DNA from: Palsa-295 sp963781105
GTDB lineage: Bacteria; Acidobacteriota; Terriglobia; Acidiferrales; UBA7541
Assembly: GCA_963781105.1 (NCBI GenBank)
Contig: CAWAED010000017.1
Location: 173,365 to 237,364 of the forward strand
Reading direction: 5' to 3'
DNA length: 64,000 nucleotides
This document shows positions 54,676 to 63,953 of this stretch, piece after piece. The notes below the pieces were generated by a model, which saw only the letters and a program-made list of their open reading frames with translations, was not told the origin of the DNA and made no database searches. The position numbers and the translations under genes were made by a program. Each line of letters opens with the position of its first letter. The stretch's first letter is position 1.

Positions 54676-56562
54676 CTAGTGCTGCACGGTCGAGGCGACC
54701 GGTTCGATCGGATGTAGGTAACCGGCGGGCAGCGCGGCGAGATGCGCGGACTTGTGCGCGGAGCAGCCTGCTACGTTTGGCGAATGGTCAACGATTGCGC
54801 GGAAGCCGGTGGTTTCCTTGATGCGGGTGCGGACGCCGTCAATCGTTGTGGGAATGGGTTGGTGCGGTTTGTTTTTCAGGACGAAGATTCCGATCGCGGC
54901 TTCGCCGGGGCTGTCGAAGCTGGCGCCGACACCCACTCCTTGAACCGCTGGGTCGCTCATGAGTTCGGCGACGTGCTTTTCTTTGATCTGGCGTGCACTT
55001 TCGATGGCGCTCGCTGGGACCGCGGTGGCCTGCGCGGCGGCTGATTCTGCTGCTAGCTGCGCGGCTTGTTGCTGGCTCAATGCGCCTTGCGCGGAGGGAT
55101 TGCCAGTTTCGATGATTCTGGTGCGTACGCCGTCGATTTCCGGCGGAATGCTTGCATGCGTTGTGCCCGGTGCGGCGAAGATCAGGATGGCTGGCTCTTT
55201 CGGCGAATCGAGGCTCATCCCTGCGCTGTAGGCCGTCACGCCCTGGGTATTTAAGATTTGCGCTGCGTTGTGCGTGATTGCGGCGCTGGCATTTTGCAGA
55301 GCGCTGCCGGTGGCTTTCGCAGATTGCGGCGTTACGGTAACGGAACTCAATCCGGGCAAGCTGCAGCCTGCGACCGCGTGCTGCGCGCCGCCGACGAACG
55401 TGAATGTAGGTGTGCCAGTCGTGGTCGCTTTCAGCGCGGCCAGCACATCGGCAACTGGATTTCCGATCGAGTCATTGGCATCGCCCGCAAACATCAGAGC
55501 CACGGGTTGCGCGGTGGCTGCATCCACGGCCAGCGAGCCGGAATCGCCGTTTCCGATGAAACCTTGTCCGTTGGACATATTATTAACGAAGATTGTGTCG
55601 CTGTAGGTCACGTTGATTGGCGTGGTCGAGCACCCCTTGGTGTAATTGACCAGGGAACTCATATCAATGAATTCGACCTCAGCACAGGTCAAGCCCGTCG
55701 TGCGTCCGCTTTTCGCGAGCAATTGCCCCATGGTCGCAACCATACCCGAACCAGCAGCGGGAGGTGCAGGTTGCGGAACCTGCACGCCGTTGATGGTGCT
55801 GAGCGCGCCTAACTCAAGAATGTTGTCTTTGGGATCTACTTGGCCGCTGGCGACGAGCCCCGTCGTCACATCCACGGGCGTCGCGGGGATTGGCTGCGTT
55901 TCTAGGCTGATGATGTCGGCGACGGTGCCGACGTTGATTGTGCCGGCCGTCTCACAGTTTGTTTCGATAATGCCGGGCTGCGTGACTTCCTGCCCCACAG
56001 TCGCGCCGTCGCTCAAGCCCAACACGTGGTTGTTGGACAGGATGTACGTTTTGCCGCCACCGCTCACCAGCGAGCCGAGCGTGCCGCCCGTGCAGGTATT
56101 GGAATTCGTGCACAAGGAATTTGCATTGCCGCCCGACGATCCCAATTGCACGGGAGCGGCAAGCGCCTGTTGGTTGAGAGAGTTGACATTGAACTGGACC
56201 GACGCGCCTGCGCTCGATTTGGCCTGCGAAATGGCGGTGACCGTGACCACAGCCGGGTCGGTGCTGTTCGTGGTCGCGACGGTGGGCACGGTATTGGGAG
56301 CCACGTAAGTGCCGCTTGCAGAGATGGTGCCGCAGGCCGTCGTTGTGGTGGCTGTGGCCGTGCAGCTTATGCTCCAGCTGACCGCTTGATTCGAGGTACC
56401 GGTGACCGTAGCGCTGAATTGCACGGTCTGGAAGGTCTCCACGCTGTTTGCGTTCGCGGAAATTGTCACTGTGACTGGGGTCGAGCTTCCGCCTCCCCCA
56501 CAGCCGACGAATGCCAGCGCTGCGACGATCAGAACGGCCACTGAACTTTTGCGTGTGGTCAT
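54676..56562 (-). CDS. lipoprotein with Ig-like, trypsin-like and duplicated C-terminal domains
   Basis: 628 residues from the ATG at 56562; a frame extension of 23 codons upstream is rejected. Lipobox ALAFVGC with Cys21. An Ig-like region at about 30-130 precedes a chymotrypsin-like serine protease: His179 (SNNHVLG), Ser341 (GNGDSGS), with the Asp between them not certain. Two related domains follow (about 442-488 and 543-588), each with FDSP or LDSP, then IPxxIDGVRTRIxET. A helical linker of Ala/Gln-rich sequence separates them. The repeat resembles regions of NAL1-type plant and bacterial proteases; this is from memory. Confidence 0.83.
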   Translation of the reverse strand: MTTRKSSVAVLIVAALAFVGCGGGGSSTPVTVTISANANSVETFQTVQFSATVTGTSNQAVSWSISCTATATTTTACGTISASGTYVAPNTVPTVATTNSTDPAVVTVTAISQAKSSAGASVQFNVNSLNQQALAAPVQLGSSGGNANSLCTNSNTCTGGTLGSLVSGGGKTYILSNNHVLGLSDGATVGQEVTQPGIIETNCETAGTINVGTVADIISLETQPIPATPVDVTTGLVASGQVDPKDNILELGALSTINGVQVPQPAPPAAGSGMVATMGQLLAKSGRTTGLTCAEVEFIDMSSLVNYTKGCSTTPINVTYSDTIFVNNMSNGQGFIGNGDSGSLAVDAATAQPVALMFAGDANDSIGNPVADVLAALKATTTGTPTFTFVGGAQHAVAGCSLPGLSSVTVTPQSAKATGSALQNASAAITHNAAQILNTQGVTAYSAGMSLDSPKEPAILIFAAPGTTHASIPPEIDGVRTRIIETGNPSAQGALSQQQAAQLAAESAAAQATAVPASAIESARQIKEKHVAELMSDPAVQGVGVGASFDSPGEAAIGIFVLKNKPHQPIPTTIDGVRTRIKETTGFRAIVDHSPNVAGCSAHKSAHLAALPAGYLHPIEPVASTVQH

Positions 56563-57080
56563 AGCCTCTCCCGAATGAAGCAAACTGCGAGATTTATGGC
56601 CCAAAGTTTGTGCGGCGAGCGCGCGGCGCATTGAGTGTGGCGTGCGCGTATCCCAAAGTTAAGTTCCTGGATACTAGCCTTTTTCCGCAGCGATTGAATG
56701 TTAAAAGGTATTTACCTGGCCCGTCTGTCCCCTAAACAGATGCGGCGCTCGGGAAGCGGGTTTCCTCTGCGATTTGTAACTTTTTGTGCTTGAGCGGCCG
56801 CCGGCGATGTTGGCGACAGTTTGATGCCCGACCCTTCCGACCATTGCGGACGCAAGCAAGAATCGCTAAGCGGTATCCAAAATTACACAGGAACGCGACT
56901 GATTCGAGGCCTATCGAATGCAATTTGCGAGCTGCTAAGCTCTTCAAAAGGCGCAGCTTGCGAAATGACGCCCATGCTGGCATTTGCATTGCGTGATTTG
57001 TGAGTAGCTGCACGCCGAAGGCATTAGCAACCGGCATCGCAAGGGAATAGTTCCAAAATTCGAGAAGCGAGGCCCTGAAA
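56563..57080. other. 518-bp intergenic region
   Basis: Divergent region between the lipoprotein protease and the CsbD gene. Short open frames on both strands have no ribosome sites or recognisable products. I see no repeats or terminators; promoters for both genes must lie here. Confidence 0.45.
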
Positions 57081-57353
57081 ATGAACTCAGACCAACTGGA
57101 AGGGAAATGGAAACAGGTGAAAGGCGAAGTGCGAGAAAAGTGGGGACAACTGACTGACGACGACATTCACGTGATCGCCGGAAGGCGGGATCAATTGATC
57201 GGCAGAATTCAGGAACGCTACGGAATTGCAAAGGAAACTGCGACGCAGGAGGTGGATACGTTCCTGAAAAAACTTAATGCAGAGTCCGCTCGAGATCGAG
57301 AGTTCGATGAGCGGGTCGAGCGCGCCAAGACAACGGGCGCGGGGCAGCACTAG
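57081..57353 (+). CDS. CsbD-family stress response protein
   Basis: 90 residues. The CsbD hallmark is at the N-terminus (MNSDQLEGKWKQVKGEVREK, then WGQLTDDDIHVIAGRRDQLI). A second half with VDTFLKKLNAE is charged and helical. CsbD proteins are general stress proteins of unclear mechanism. Convergent with the Lys-rich gene, with a terminator hairpin between. Confidence 0.92.
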   Translation: MNSDQLEGKWKQVKGEVREKWGQLTDDDIHVIAGRRDQLIGRIQERYGIAKETATQEVDTFLKKLNAESARDREFDERVERAKTTGAGQH

Positions 57354-57408
57354 AGCACGGCGAATTGTTTGGTGGAGTCAGCACCAGAAACTCCGGCTTC
57401 GAGCGGCT

Positions 57409-57433
57409 CAACCTGGGATTTAATCCCGGGTTG
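57409..57433. terminator. bidirectional hairpin between convergent genes
   Basis: CAACCTGGGAT pairs with ATCCCGGGTTG (one G-T pair, three-base loop). It lies 55 bases after the CsbD stop and 33 before the Lys-rich gene stop. A short T-run is not present, so it may also be a dispersed repeat. Confidence 0.6.
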
Positions 57434-57465
57434 GGCGCTGAGGCCGAATAGCACGGCAGTCTTCT

Positions 57466-57864
57466 TCACTGCTCGTCGAGATATTCTTCTGGGACGTCAT
57501 TCTCCGGCACTTCTCCCGTTTTAACCTCGCCTTGATCAGCGTCCGGCGCATTTTCCACACCGCTCACGATGCCCGCTTCGTAGTCCTGACCTTCCTCCGC
57601 CAATTCCTCGACGCTTTCGGAATCCGCCAGTTCGCGGCCGGACAATCCCTGGACGTCGCCGGATTGTCCACCGGAATCGGGACCGATCCCGCGATTGCCT
57701 CGCGGGGAGATCGGATTCGAAATCTCGGCGGCAGGGCGGCGCCGGATTTTCTTGCGGCGGGCGGGCTTCCTTATGGCCGGCACTTTTTTCTTGAGCGCGA
57801 GCTTCTTCCTGGGAGCAGCTTTTTTCGCGGACTTCTTCTTGCGAGCAGGTTTTTTCTTGGCCAT
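57466..57864 (-). CDS. two-part protein with Lys-rich N-terminus and acidic C-terminus
   Basis: 132 residues. Residues 1-45 are histone-H1-like (KKKPARKKKSAKKAAPRKKL and similar). Residues 60-132 are acidic with a conserved-looking core (QGLSGRELADSESVEELAEE, then VPENDVPEEYLDEQ). I recall the acidic core as a conserved unannotated family in acidobacteria. DNA or RNA binding by the N-terminus is inferred from composition only. Confidence 0.78.
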   Translation of the reverse strand: MAKKKPARKKKSAKKAAPRKKLALKKKVPAIRKPARRKKIRRRPAAEISNPISPRGNRGIGPDSGGQSGDVQGLSGRELADSESVEELAEEGQDYEAGIVSGVENAPDADQGEVKTGEVPENDVPEEYLDEQ

Positions 57865-58061
57865 GGCAAAAGTCTATCACCCACACACGCCGCGGACAAC
57901 TTTGGCTGGAGCACAATAGTGATTTCCGATTGTGCGGCTTACCAGGAGTCAGCACGCTGGCACTTCCCAGAAGCCGGACGTCTGGGCGCGAGAACTTCCG
58001 CTTAGCCCGTTGTTCGCGAGCTATTGGTTGAATACTCTCCGATGTCCGAAGTTCGACTACA

Positions 58062-58817
58062 TCACCAGGGGAGCGGGCCGGCATCGTTCGAGAACGTGCC
58101 CGTCGGACCATCCAGACCGAGCAGCGCGAGGCGCACTGGCTCGCGCGCGCCCTCTTCGATAGTCCGCGTGCCCGTATAGTTGTTAAGGTTCGTCTTGGTG
58201 TATCCCGGGCAGGCGGCGTTCACCTTGATCCCGGTCGACTCCAGCTCGATCGCCATGGCGACAGTAATTGCGTTGAGAGCCGTCTTGGACGCAGGGTAGA
58301 CGGGGCCGAAGATCGAGCGCCAGGCGTAGGCCGGGTCCGAGTTCCGGGTCAGCGAGCCAACGCCGCTCGATACGTTCACGATGCGCGCTGCCGGCGCCTC
58401 GCGCAGCAGCGGCAGCATCGCCTGGGTAACGGCGAGCACGCCGAACACGTTGGTGTCCCACACCGCGCGCATTTCATCGAGGGACACGTTGCTCGGGCGG
58501 GTTAACTTGGCGTGATCCTGGACGGACATGTCCGGCAGCTTACTCCTATTCGAGATGGCCGCGTTGTTGACGAGCACGTCGAGGCGGCCAAACTCCTCGC
58601 AGATGCGCTTCTCCGCGGCGATGATGGAAGCCTGATCCGTCACGTCGAGCTGGAGCGCGTGTGCGTCGGGCCCAATCTGCTTGGCCGCAGCCTCGCCACG
58701 CTCGAAATTGCGCGACCCGACCAGCACGGTGAAGCCGCGTGCCGCGAGATCCTTTGCGATTTGAAAACCGATTCCTTGATTAGCCCCGGTGACCAGGGCG
58801 ACAGGTTTGTTCTGCAC
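58062..58817 (-). CDS. short-chain dehydrogenase/reductase
   Basis: 251 residues from a GTG at 58817, right after AAAGGAGATT; an upstream ATG at 58862 has no site. Classical SDR: TGANQGIG cofactor loop near residue 8, NNAA near 85, NVSSG near 144 and YPASK near 172 with the catalytic Tyr and Lys. It prefers NADP(H) by analogy with plant carbonyl-reductase-like SDRs, an inference. It follows the aldo/keto reductase by 72 bases, likely one operon under the divergent TetR gene. Confidence 0.92.
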   Translation of the reverse strand: MQNKPVALVTGANQGIGFQIAKDLAARGFTVLVGSRNFERGEAAAKQIGPDAHALQLDVTDQASIIAAEKRICEEFGRLDVLVNNAAISNRSKLPDMSVQDHAKLTRPSNVSLDEMRAVWDTNVFGVLAVTQAMLPLLREAPAARIVNVSSGVGSLTRNSDPAYAWRSIFGPVYPASKTALNAITVAMAIELESTGIKVNAACPGYTKTNLNNYTGTRTIEEGAREPVRLALLGLDGPTGTFSNDAGPLPW

Positions 58818-58889
58818 GGTAATCTCCTTTTTTGGGGGCGGGCTATGGTGATAAATGATCAACGCTTCGGGCCGTCGTTACTGTCGTCG

Positions 58890-59786
58890 TTACTGTCGAA
58901 GACTGCGACCAATCGACTCCAGATCCGCAAGCACCGGCGCCGGGATTTGGAGCGTCGCAGCCTTCAGATTCTCGCGAAGATGCCCGACTGACGACGTTCC
59001 CGGAATCAGCAACATGTTTGGCGAGCGCTGCAGAAGCCAGGCCAGCGCAACTTGCATCGGTGTGGCATTCAGCGAGGCGGCCGCTACGTCGAGTGCCGAT
59101 GACTGTAGTGGAGTGAACCCTCCCAGCGGGAAAAAAGGAACATAGGCAATACATTGCGCCGCCAGCTCGTCGATCAAAGCATCGTCTTTCCTCTGCGCCA
59201 CGTTGTAGAAATTCTGCACGCACACGATCTCGGTAATGGTTCGAGCCTCCGACACTTGCTTGGGACTTACATTGCTCAATCCGATGTGACGAATCAGCCC
59301 CTGACGCTTCAGTTCGGCCAGTGCCGTCAACGGTTCCTCGATCGATCCCTCGGATGGTTCCATCACTCCGCCAAAACGCAGGTTGACCACGTCCAGCACA
59401 TCCAGACCCAAATTGCGAAGATTGTCGTGAACCCCCGCAGTCAGGTCTTCGCGCGACAAAGCGGGAACCCAGGATCCATCCTTAGGGCGTACGGCGCCGA
59501 GTTTGGTGACGATCACCAGGCCATCCGGGTAGGGATGAAGCGCCCGCTTGATAATCAGATTGGTCACATGCGGACCGTAGTAGTCGCTCGTATCGATATG
59601 ATTCACGCCGCTCGCGACGGCCTCTCGCAGAACAGCGATCGCTCCGTCGACATCTCGTGGAGGTCCCCATACGAACTTGTCGCCATCCCGGCCGGAAAGT
59701 TGCATGGCGCCGTAACCCATGCGGTTCAGAGTCATCGAAGTGCCGGGCAGCGTGAAACTGCCAGCGATACCAATTTGTTCAATCAT
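58890..59786 (-). CDS. aldo/keto reductase
   Basis: 298 residues from the ATG at 59786, with GGAGG five bases upstream; a longer frame to 59957 crosses the TetR gene. AKR barrel features: GYGAMQLSGRDGD, HIDTSDYYGPHVTN with catalytic Asp and Tyr, VIVTKLG (Lys), and a late LLIPGTSSVGHLRENL NADPH loop. Probable oxidoreductase of the divergent TetR regulon, together with the SDR. Substrate unknown. Confidence 0.93.
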   Translation of the reverse strand: MIEQIGIAGSFTLPGTSMTLNRMGYGAMQLSGRDGDKFVWGPPRDVDGAIAVLREAVASGVNHIDTSDYYGPHVTNLIIKRALHPYPDGLVIVTKLGAVRPKDGSWVPALSREDLTAGVHDNLRNLGLDVLDVVNLRFGGVMEPSEGSIEEPLTALAELKRQGLIRHIGLSNVSPKQVSEARTITEIVCVQNFYNVAQRKDDALIDELAAQCIAYVPFFPLGGFTPLQSSALDVAAASLNATPMQVALAWLLQRSPNMLLIPGTSSVGHLRENLKAATLQIPAPVLADLESIGRSLRQ

Positions 59787-59803
59787 TTGTTCCTCCTTGC
59801 TAC

Positions 59804-59822
59804 AATCATTGGATGAAGGATT
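59804..59822. promoter_or_regulatory. imperfect palindrome between AKR and TetR genes
   Basis: AATCATT-GGATG-AAGGATT, arms matching at six of seven positions, within the 57-bp divergent gap. The position and size suit a TetR operator controlling both genes. A TACAAT box overlaps its left arm. Confidence 0.45.
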
Positions 59823-59843
59823 CTTCAGGTTTGGAGTTCGCAT

Positions 59844-60482
59844 ATGCCCGCTGACGCCCTCGTTGCATTTGAGCCAAGAAAGACGCCCATTCAAGCGCGG
59901 TCCACCGTTACGGTCGAGTCGATTTGTGAGGCGACTATTCAGGTTTTGCTCAGCCATGGCCTTGAGCGATTGACGACCACACGGGTCGCCGAGCGTGCCG
60001 GCGTCTCGGTAGGCACTCTGTATCAGTATTACCCCAATAAGCAGTCATTGCTCTTTGCGGTGATAGAAAATCATCTGAATCGCGTAACGGCAAGGGTTGA
60101 AGCAGCTTGCGAACGCGCTTGTCATCAACCGCTGGCCGAAATGATTAAGGAAATGGTGGAGGCGTTCGTCGAGGCCAAGTTGGAGCGCCCTGATATTTCC
60201 GTCGCTCTCTACCGAGTGGCGGGAGACCTGGGAGGTCCCGCGTTGGTCAAACGTGCCAGTCAGCGCTCGCGGAAAGCCGTGGGGGCGATGCTTCAGACGG
60301 TGACAGATATCAAATTTCCACCCGACAAATTTGCCGTGGACATAATGCTTTCAGCGATGGCGGGCGCGATGCGCTCCCTGCTCGAAGCCGGGCCGTCACC
60401 TGCCACGGTCCGAAAATCGCGAGAGCAACTCGTGCTTCTCTGTCAGTCATACATGGCGGCCGCAACAGCCGAGCGCGTTTAG
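59844..60482 (+). CDS. TetR-family transcriptional repressor
   Basis: 212 residues. N-terminal HTH: VESICEATIQVLLSHGLERL, then TTTRVAERAGVSVGTLYQYY with the characteristic TetR helix pair and Tyr residues. The C-terminal ligand domain is helical and poorly conserved. Divergent from the AKR-SDR pair, so it probably controls it and is auto-regulated. A hairpin with a T-run follows the stop. Confidence 0.94.
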   Translation: MPADALVAFEPRKTPIQARSTVTVESICEATIQVLLSHGLERLTTTRVAERAGVSVGTLYQYYPNKQSLLFAVIENHLNRVTARVEAACERACHQPLAEMIKEMVEAFVEAKLERPDISVALYRVAGDLGGPALVKRASQRSRKAVGAMLQTVTDIKFPPDKFAVDIMLSAMAGAMRSLLEAGPSPATVRKSREQLVLLCQSYMAAATAERV

Positions 60483-60513
60483 AGCACTCGCCGTGGGTTG
60501 CTCTGGATTTTTG
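60481..60513 (+). terminator. weak terminator after the TetR gene
   Basis: AGAGCA (60481-60486) pairs with TGCTCT (60499-60504), then GGATTTTTG. The six-bp stem with a T-run of five overlaps the stop codon. The remaining 60514-60788 shows no gene. Confidence 0.5.
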
Positions 60514-60788
60514 TTAAGGCCGTTATCAACATCGACTGCTGAATTGTCGGCTACACGGAAGTTTGCAGGAGCTAGCCCCGATGGGCTCAAAGGCTAACAG
60601 GCAGACTGCGAACGGGAGCAGAATTCTGCGTCGCGGCGATTTCTTGGAGCATCTCAACGTTCACTAGCTTTTCGTTTCATTCTGGCGCATGCAATGGGTG
60701 GCGCGCGCGATAGACCAACACATTCGGGGTATAGTGATTCATGCTTAACCGGCAGCGGGATTCTGGGCTCGAACGGATCGGCAATCGG

Positions 60789-62732
60789 ATGGAGCAATCG
60801 GCTAAGAAGGGCCCGGAGGCTAAAGGCACCAACGACGCTAAAGCCGCTAAGGCGAAATTCGACTGGAAATTGTTGCCGGACGTTCTGGCGCTGATCAAAC
60901 CGCGGCGTGCGATCATTGCGATTGGGTTTGGATTGATGGTGGTCAACCGGTTGTCGGGCTTGATTCTTCCCGCTTCAACGAAATACCTCCTCGACGACGT
61001 AATCCTCAAAAAGCAAACGCACCTTTTGCCCATCATTGTGACCGCGGTGGTGTCTGCAACGATTATTCAGGGGCTTACTTCCTATTCGTTGACGCAACTG
61101 CTTTCGAAATCTTCGTGGCGCATGATTTCGGAATTGCGAGAGAAAGTGCAGGCGCATATCGGGCGGTTGCCGGTAGCGTTCTACGACGCGAATAAGACTG
61201 GCGTGCTGATATCGCGGATTATGAGCGACGTGGAAGGTGTGCGGAATCTGCTTGGCACGGGGCTGATTGATTTTGCGGGCGCGATCATGACGGCTTTCTT
61301 TGCCTTGGCCTACCTGCTGAAGACTAGCGTGAGCATGACTGCCGTCGCGTTTACTGTGCTGGTGATTTTTGGACTGGGGTTGAATCGGGCGTTCAAGACG
61401 ATACGGCCGAAATTCCGGGCGCGGCCGAAGATCAATGCGGAAGTTACGGGTCGGCTGACTGAATCCATCGGCGGGGTGCGCGTGGTGAAGGGTTATCACG
61501 CGGAGAAGCGCGAGGAAGAGGTGTTCTCGACTGGCGTGCAGAGGCTTTTGCAAAACGTGCTGGAAACGCTGACGGCAACTTCATTGATGAGCCTTTCGGC
61601 GACTAGCTTGATGGGTTTGGTTAGCGCGGCGATCATGTTTATGGGGGCGCGCAATATTCTGGCGGGCACGATGACTCCGGGCGCGTTCTTTTCTTACACT
61701 TTCTTCTTGGGATTGCTGATCGCGCCGGTGTTCCAAATCGTCAGCATCGGGCCACAAATCACCGAGGCGTTGGCGGGGCTGGAGCGTACGCGCGAAGTGC
61801 TGAACGAAAACCCGGAAGATGAGGCGCCGGATCGCAAAGAAACGCTCGATCGGATTCGTGGCGAAGTGATTTTTGAGAACGTGAGTTTCTCGTATGACAC
61901 GGGCAAGGAAGTTCTGCACGAGGTGAGTTTTGAGTCGCAGCCCGGAACGGTGACGGCGCTGGTGGGCCCTTCGGGCGCCGGCAAATCTACCGTGATCGGA
62001 CTGATCGCGGCGTTTTATGTGCCGACCAGTGGACGCGTGCTCGTGGACGGCGTGGACCTGGCGAAAGTGCGGCTCGATTCCTACCGCACGCAGCTGGGCG
62101 TCGTGTTGCAGGAGACATTTCTTTTCGACGGCACGATCCGCGAGAACGTAGCGTTCTCGCGGCCGAACGCCAGCGAGGAGGAAATTCTGGCGGCGTGCCG
62201 GATCGCGCGGGTGGATGAGTTTGCGGAATCGTTTGAGAATAAGTACGACACGGTGGTGGGCGAGCGCGGCGTGAAGCTTTCCGGCGGGCAAAGGCAGCGC
62301 GTTTCGATTGCGCGGGCGATATTGGCTGATCCGCGGATTTTGATTCTTGACGAGGCGACGTCGAGCCTTGATTCGGAATCCGAGGCATTCATTCAGGAAG
62401 GATTGCGGTACTTGATGCGCGGACGCACGACGTTTGTAATCGCGCACCGGTTATCCACTGTGCGGCGCGCCGATCAGATTCTGGTGCTCGAAGCGGGACG
62501 GATTGTCGAGCGCGGGACGCATCCGTCGCTCTACGCTGCGGGCGGACGCTACTTCGAGCTCTACACAAAGCAGCACGGGTTAGAGTCGAACCTCTTCCTG
62601 GCGCCGGGCGAAGGTAACGGCGAGCCAGCGGAGGCGGGGGACACGAATGGCGCTGCGGCGGGCGGAGGCGCGCAGGATTCTGCGGCGCTGCCGGAAGCGA
62701 TTCGCTTGATTCGCGGCGGTGGTGGAAGTTAG
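60789..62732 (+). CDS. MsbA-like ABC exporter (fused TMD-NBD)
   Basis: 647 residues from the ATG at 60789; an ATG at 60741 adds 16 residues. Residues 1-40 are a Lys/Ala-rich lead. Six membrane helices to about 340 are followed by an NBD: Walker A GPSGAGKST at 393-401, Q-loop LQETFLFDG, LSGGQ at 497-501, Walker B ILILDEATSSLD (517-528), IAHRLSTV. The last 60 residues are Gly/Ala-rich and acidic. Such half-transporters export lipids, LPS core or drugs; no partner is adjacent. Convergent with the next gene, six bases apart. Confidence 0.93.
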   Translation: MEQSAKKGPEAKGTNDAKAAKAKFDWKLLPDVLALIKPRRAIIAIGFGLMVVNRLSGLILPASTKYLLDDVILKKQTHLLPIIVTAVVSATIIQGLTSYSLTQLLSKSSWRMISELREKVQAHIGRLPVAFYDANKTGVLISRIMSDVEGVRNLLGTGLIDFAGAIMTAFFALAYLLKTSVSMTAVAFTVLVIFGLGLNRAFKTIRPKFRARPKINAEVTGRLTESIGGVRVVKGYHAEKREEEVFSTGVQRLLQNVLETLTATSLMSLSATSLMGLVSAAIMFMGARNILAGTMTPGAFFSYTFFLGLLIAPVFQIVSIGPQITEALAGLERTREVLNENPEDEAPDRKETLDRIRGEVIFENVSFSYDTGKEVLHEVSFESQPGTVTALVGPSGAGKSTVIGLIAAFYVPTSGRVLVDGVDLAKVRLDSYRTQLGVVLQETFLFDGTIRENVAFSRPNASEEEILAACRIARVDEFAESFENKYDTVVGERGVKLSGGQRQRVSIARAILADPRILILDEATSSLDSESEAFIQEGLRYLMRGRTTFVIAHRLSTVRRADQILVLEAGRIVERGTHPSLYAAGGRYFELYTKQHGLESNLFLAPGEGNGEPAEAGDTNGAAAGGGAQDSAALPEAIRLIRGGGGS

Positions 62733-62738
62733 AGGCGA

Positions 62739-63803
62739 CTATTCCAGCCACTGCGGGTTCTGGATTGTTCCGTCGAAATTGTGAGCGGTTTTGTAGAGTT
62801 CGTGTTCGCCGCCCTGCGCTGCCTGTTCTGTTTTCGCCAGCAGGGCGGCTACTTGTTGCTCACTCAGAGGGCGGAACGTGCGCGCCACCTGCAACGCTTG
62901 TTGCAGAATCGGCAGCGTGTCGCATCCGGTGATGACCACGCTGGTCGGCAAGTTCAGCGCGTATTGCAGGCACTCCACCGGCGTCACGGTCTTCGTCTGC
63001 GGGACCAGGCCGCTGCCCATCGGCTTCATGCCCAGCACGCCAATATTGTGCGCGACGAGCACTGGCAGAACCAGCTTCCCGAAACTGTCGTAATGCGCGT
63101 CCAGTACGTTCAGCGGCATCTGCACGGTGTTGAACGTGAAATTGTGCGCGAAGGCAGTGTGCAACATTTTTAGATGGATCTCCGGGCTTTTGTGTCCGGT
63201 AAAGCCGATGTAGCGAATTTTTCCGGCTTGTTTCGCTGCGAGAGCAGCCTCCATTCCGCCATTCACGCCGAAAATTGCTTCGGGATCGCTGGGGCGAATC
63301 ACTTCGTGAAACTGGAGAAGATCAATGTGGTCGGTCTGGAGCCGGCGCAGGGATTCGTCAATTTGTTTGGCCGCGCCTTGCTTGGTATGGCTGTCAATTT
63401 TAGTCATCAGGAAGGCTTTTTGCCGGTAGCCGCCTAGCAGCGCTTTGCCCATGCGGATTTCGCTGTCGCCGCCGTTGTAGTCCCAGCAGTTGTCGAGGAA
63501 ATTGATGCCTTGATCGAGGGCGGTGCGAATGATGCGGATACTCTCCTGTTCGTCGGATTGCATTCCGATGTGATATCCGCCGAGGCCGATGCAGGAGACT
63601 TTTTCGCCGGTGTTGCCGAGAGTGCGGTAGGGGACACCGTTCTTCTCGTCGACCACGCTCGTGGCGCTGCCAGCGTCGGCGGGTGCGTGCGTCACTAAGC
63701 TGCCGGCGATTGCGGTGCCGACTGTGGTTTCCAGAAAACGACGGCGCGTCAACCTGGAATGCGATTTGTCATCTGCGTCTACTGGCTTTTTGCGGTTCTT
63801 CAT
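62739..63803 (-). CDS. Tat-exported aldo/keto reductase
   Basis: 354 residues from the ATG at 63803, with GGAGG five bases upstream; 63824 is rejected. A twin-arginine signal is present (RLTRRRFLETTVGTAIAGSL) near residue 18, so export of a folded protein is expected. AKR features: GLGGYHIGMQ, NFLDNCWDYNGGDSEIRMGK, IDLLQFHEVI, GKIRYIGFTGHKSPE and GMKPMGSG. The catalytic Tyr follows Asp (WDYNGG). The family resembles YghZ-like or oxidoreductase AKRs of acidobacteria. Distinct from the AKR at 58890. Confidence 0.92.
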   Translation of the reverse strand: MKNRKKPVDADDKSHSRLTRRRFLETTVGTAIAGSLVTHAPADAGSATSVVDEKNGVPYRTLGNTGEKVSCIGLGGYHIGMQSDEQESIRIIRTALDQGINFLDNCWDYNGGDSEIRMGKALLGGYRQKAFLMTKIDSHTKQGAAKQIDESLRRLQTDHIDLLQFHEVIRPSDPEAIFGVNGGMEAALAAKQAGKIRYIGFTGHKSPEIHLKMLHTAFAHNFTFNTVQMPLNVLDAHYDSFGKLVLPVLVAHNIGVLGMKPMGSGLVPQTKTVTPVECLQYALNLPTSVVITGCDTLPILQQALQVARTFRPLSEQQVAALLAKTEQAAQGGEHELYKTAHNFDGTIQNPQWLE

Positions 63804-63953
63804 GAGGGCCTCCGAATGTGACACCGCGACTAGCGTTGGTTATGATTTTGGTATGAAGTTGTTACATGTTGCGCAGCTGTGATTTTCGTGGAGAAGGGAA
63901 CCGGACTCGGAGCAATAGGTTTGCGAGACATGGCCTGAACGCGCGAAAAAGGT

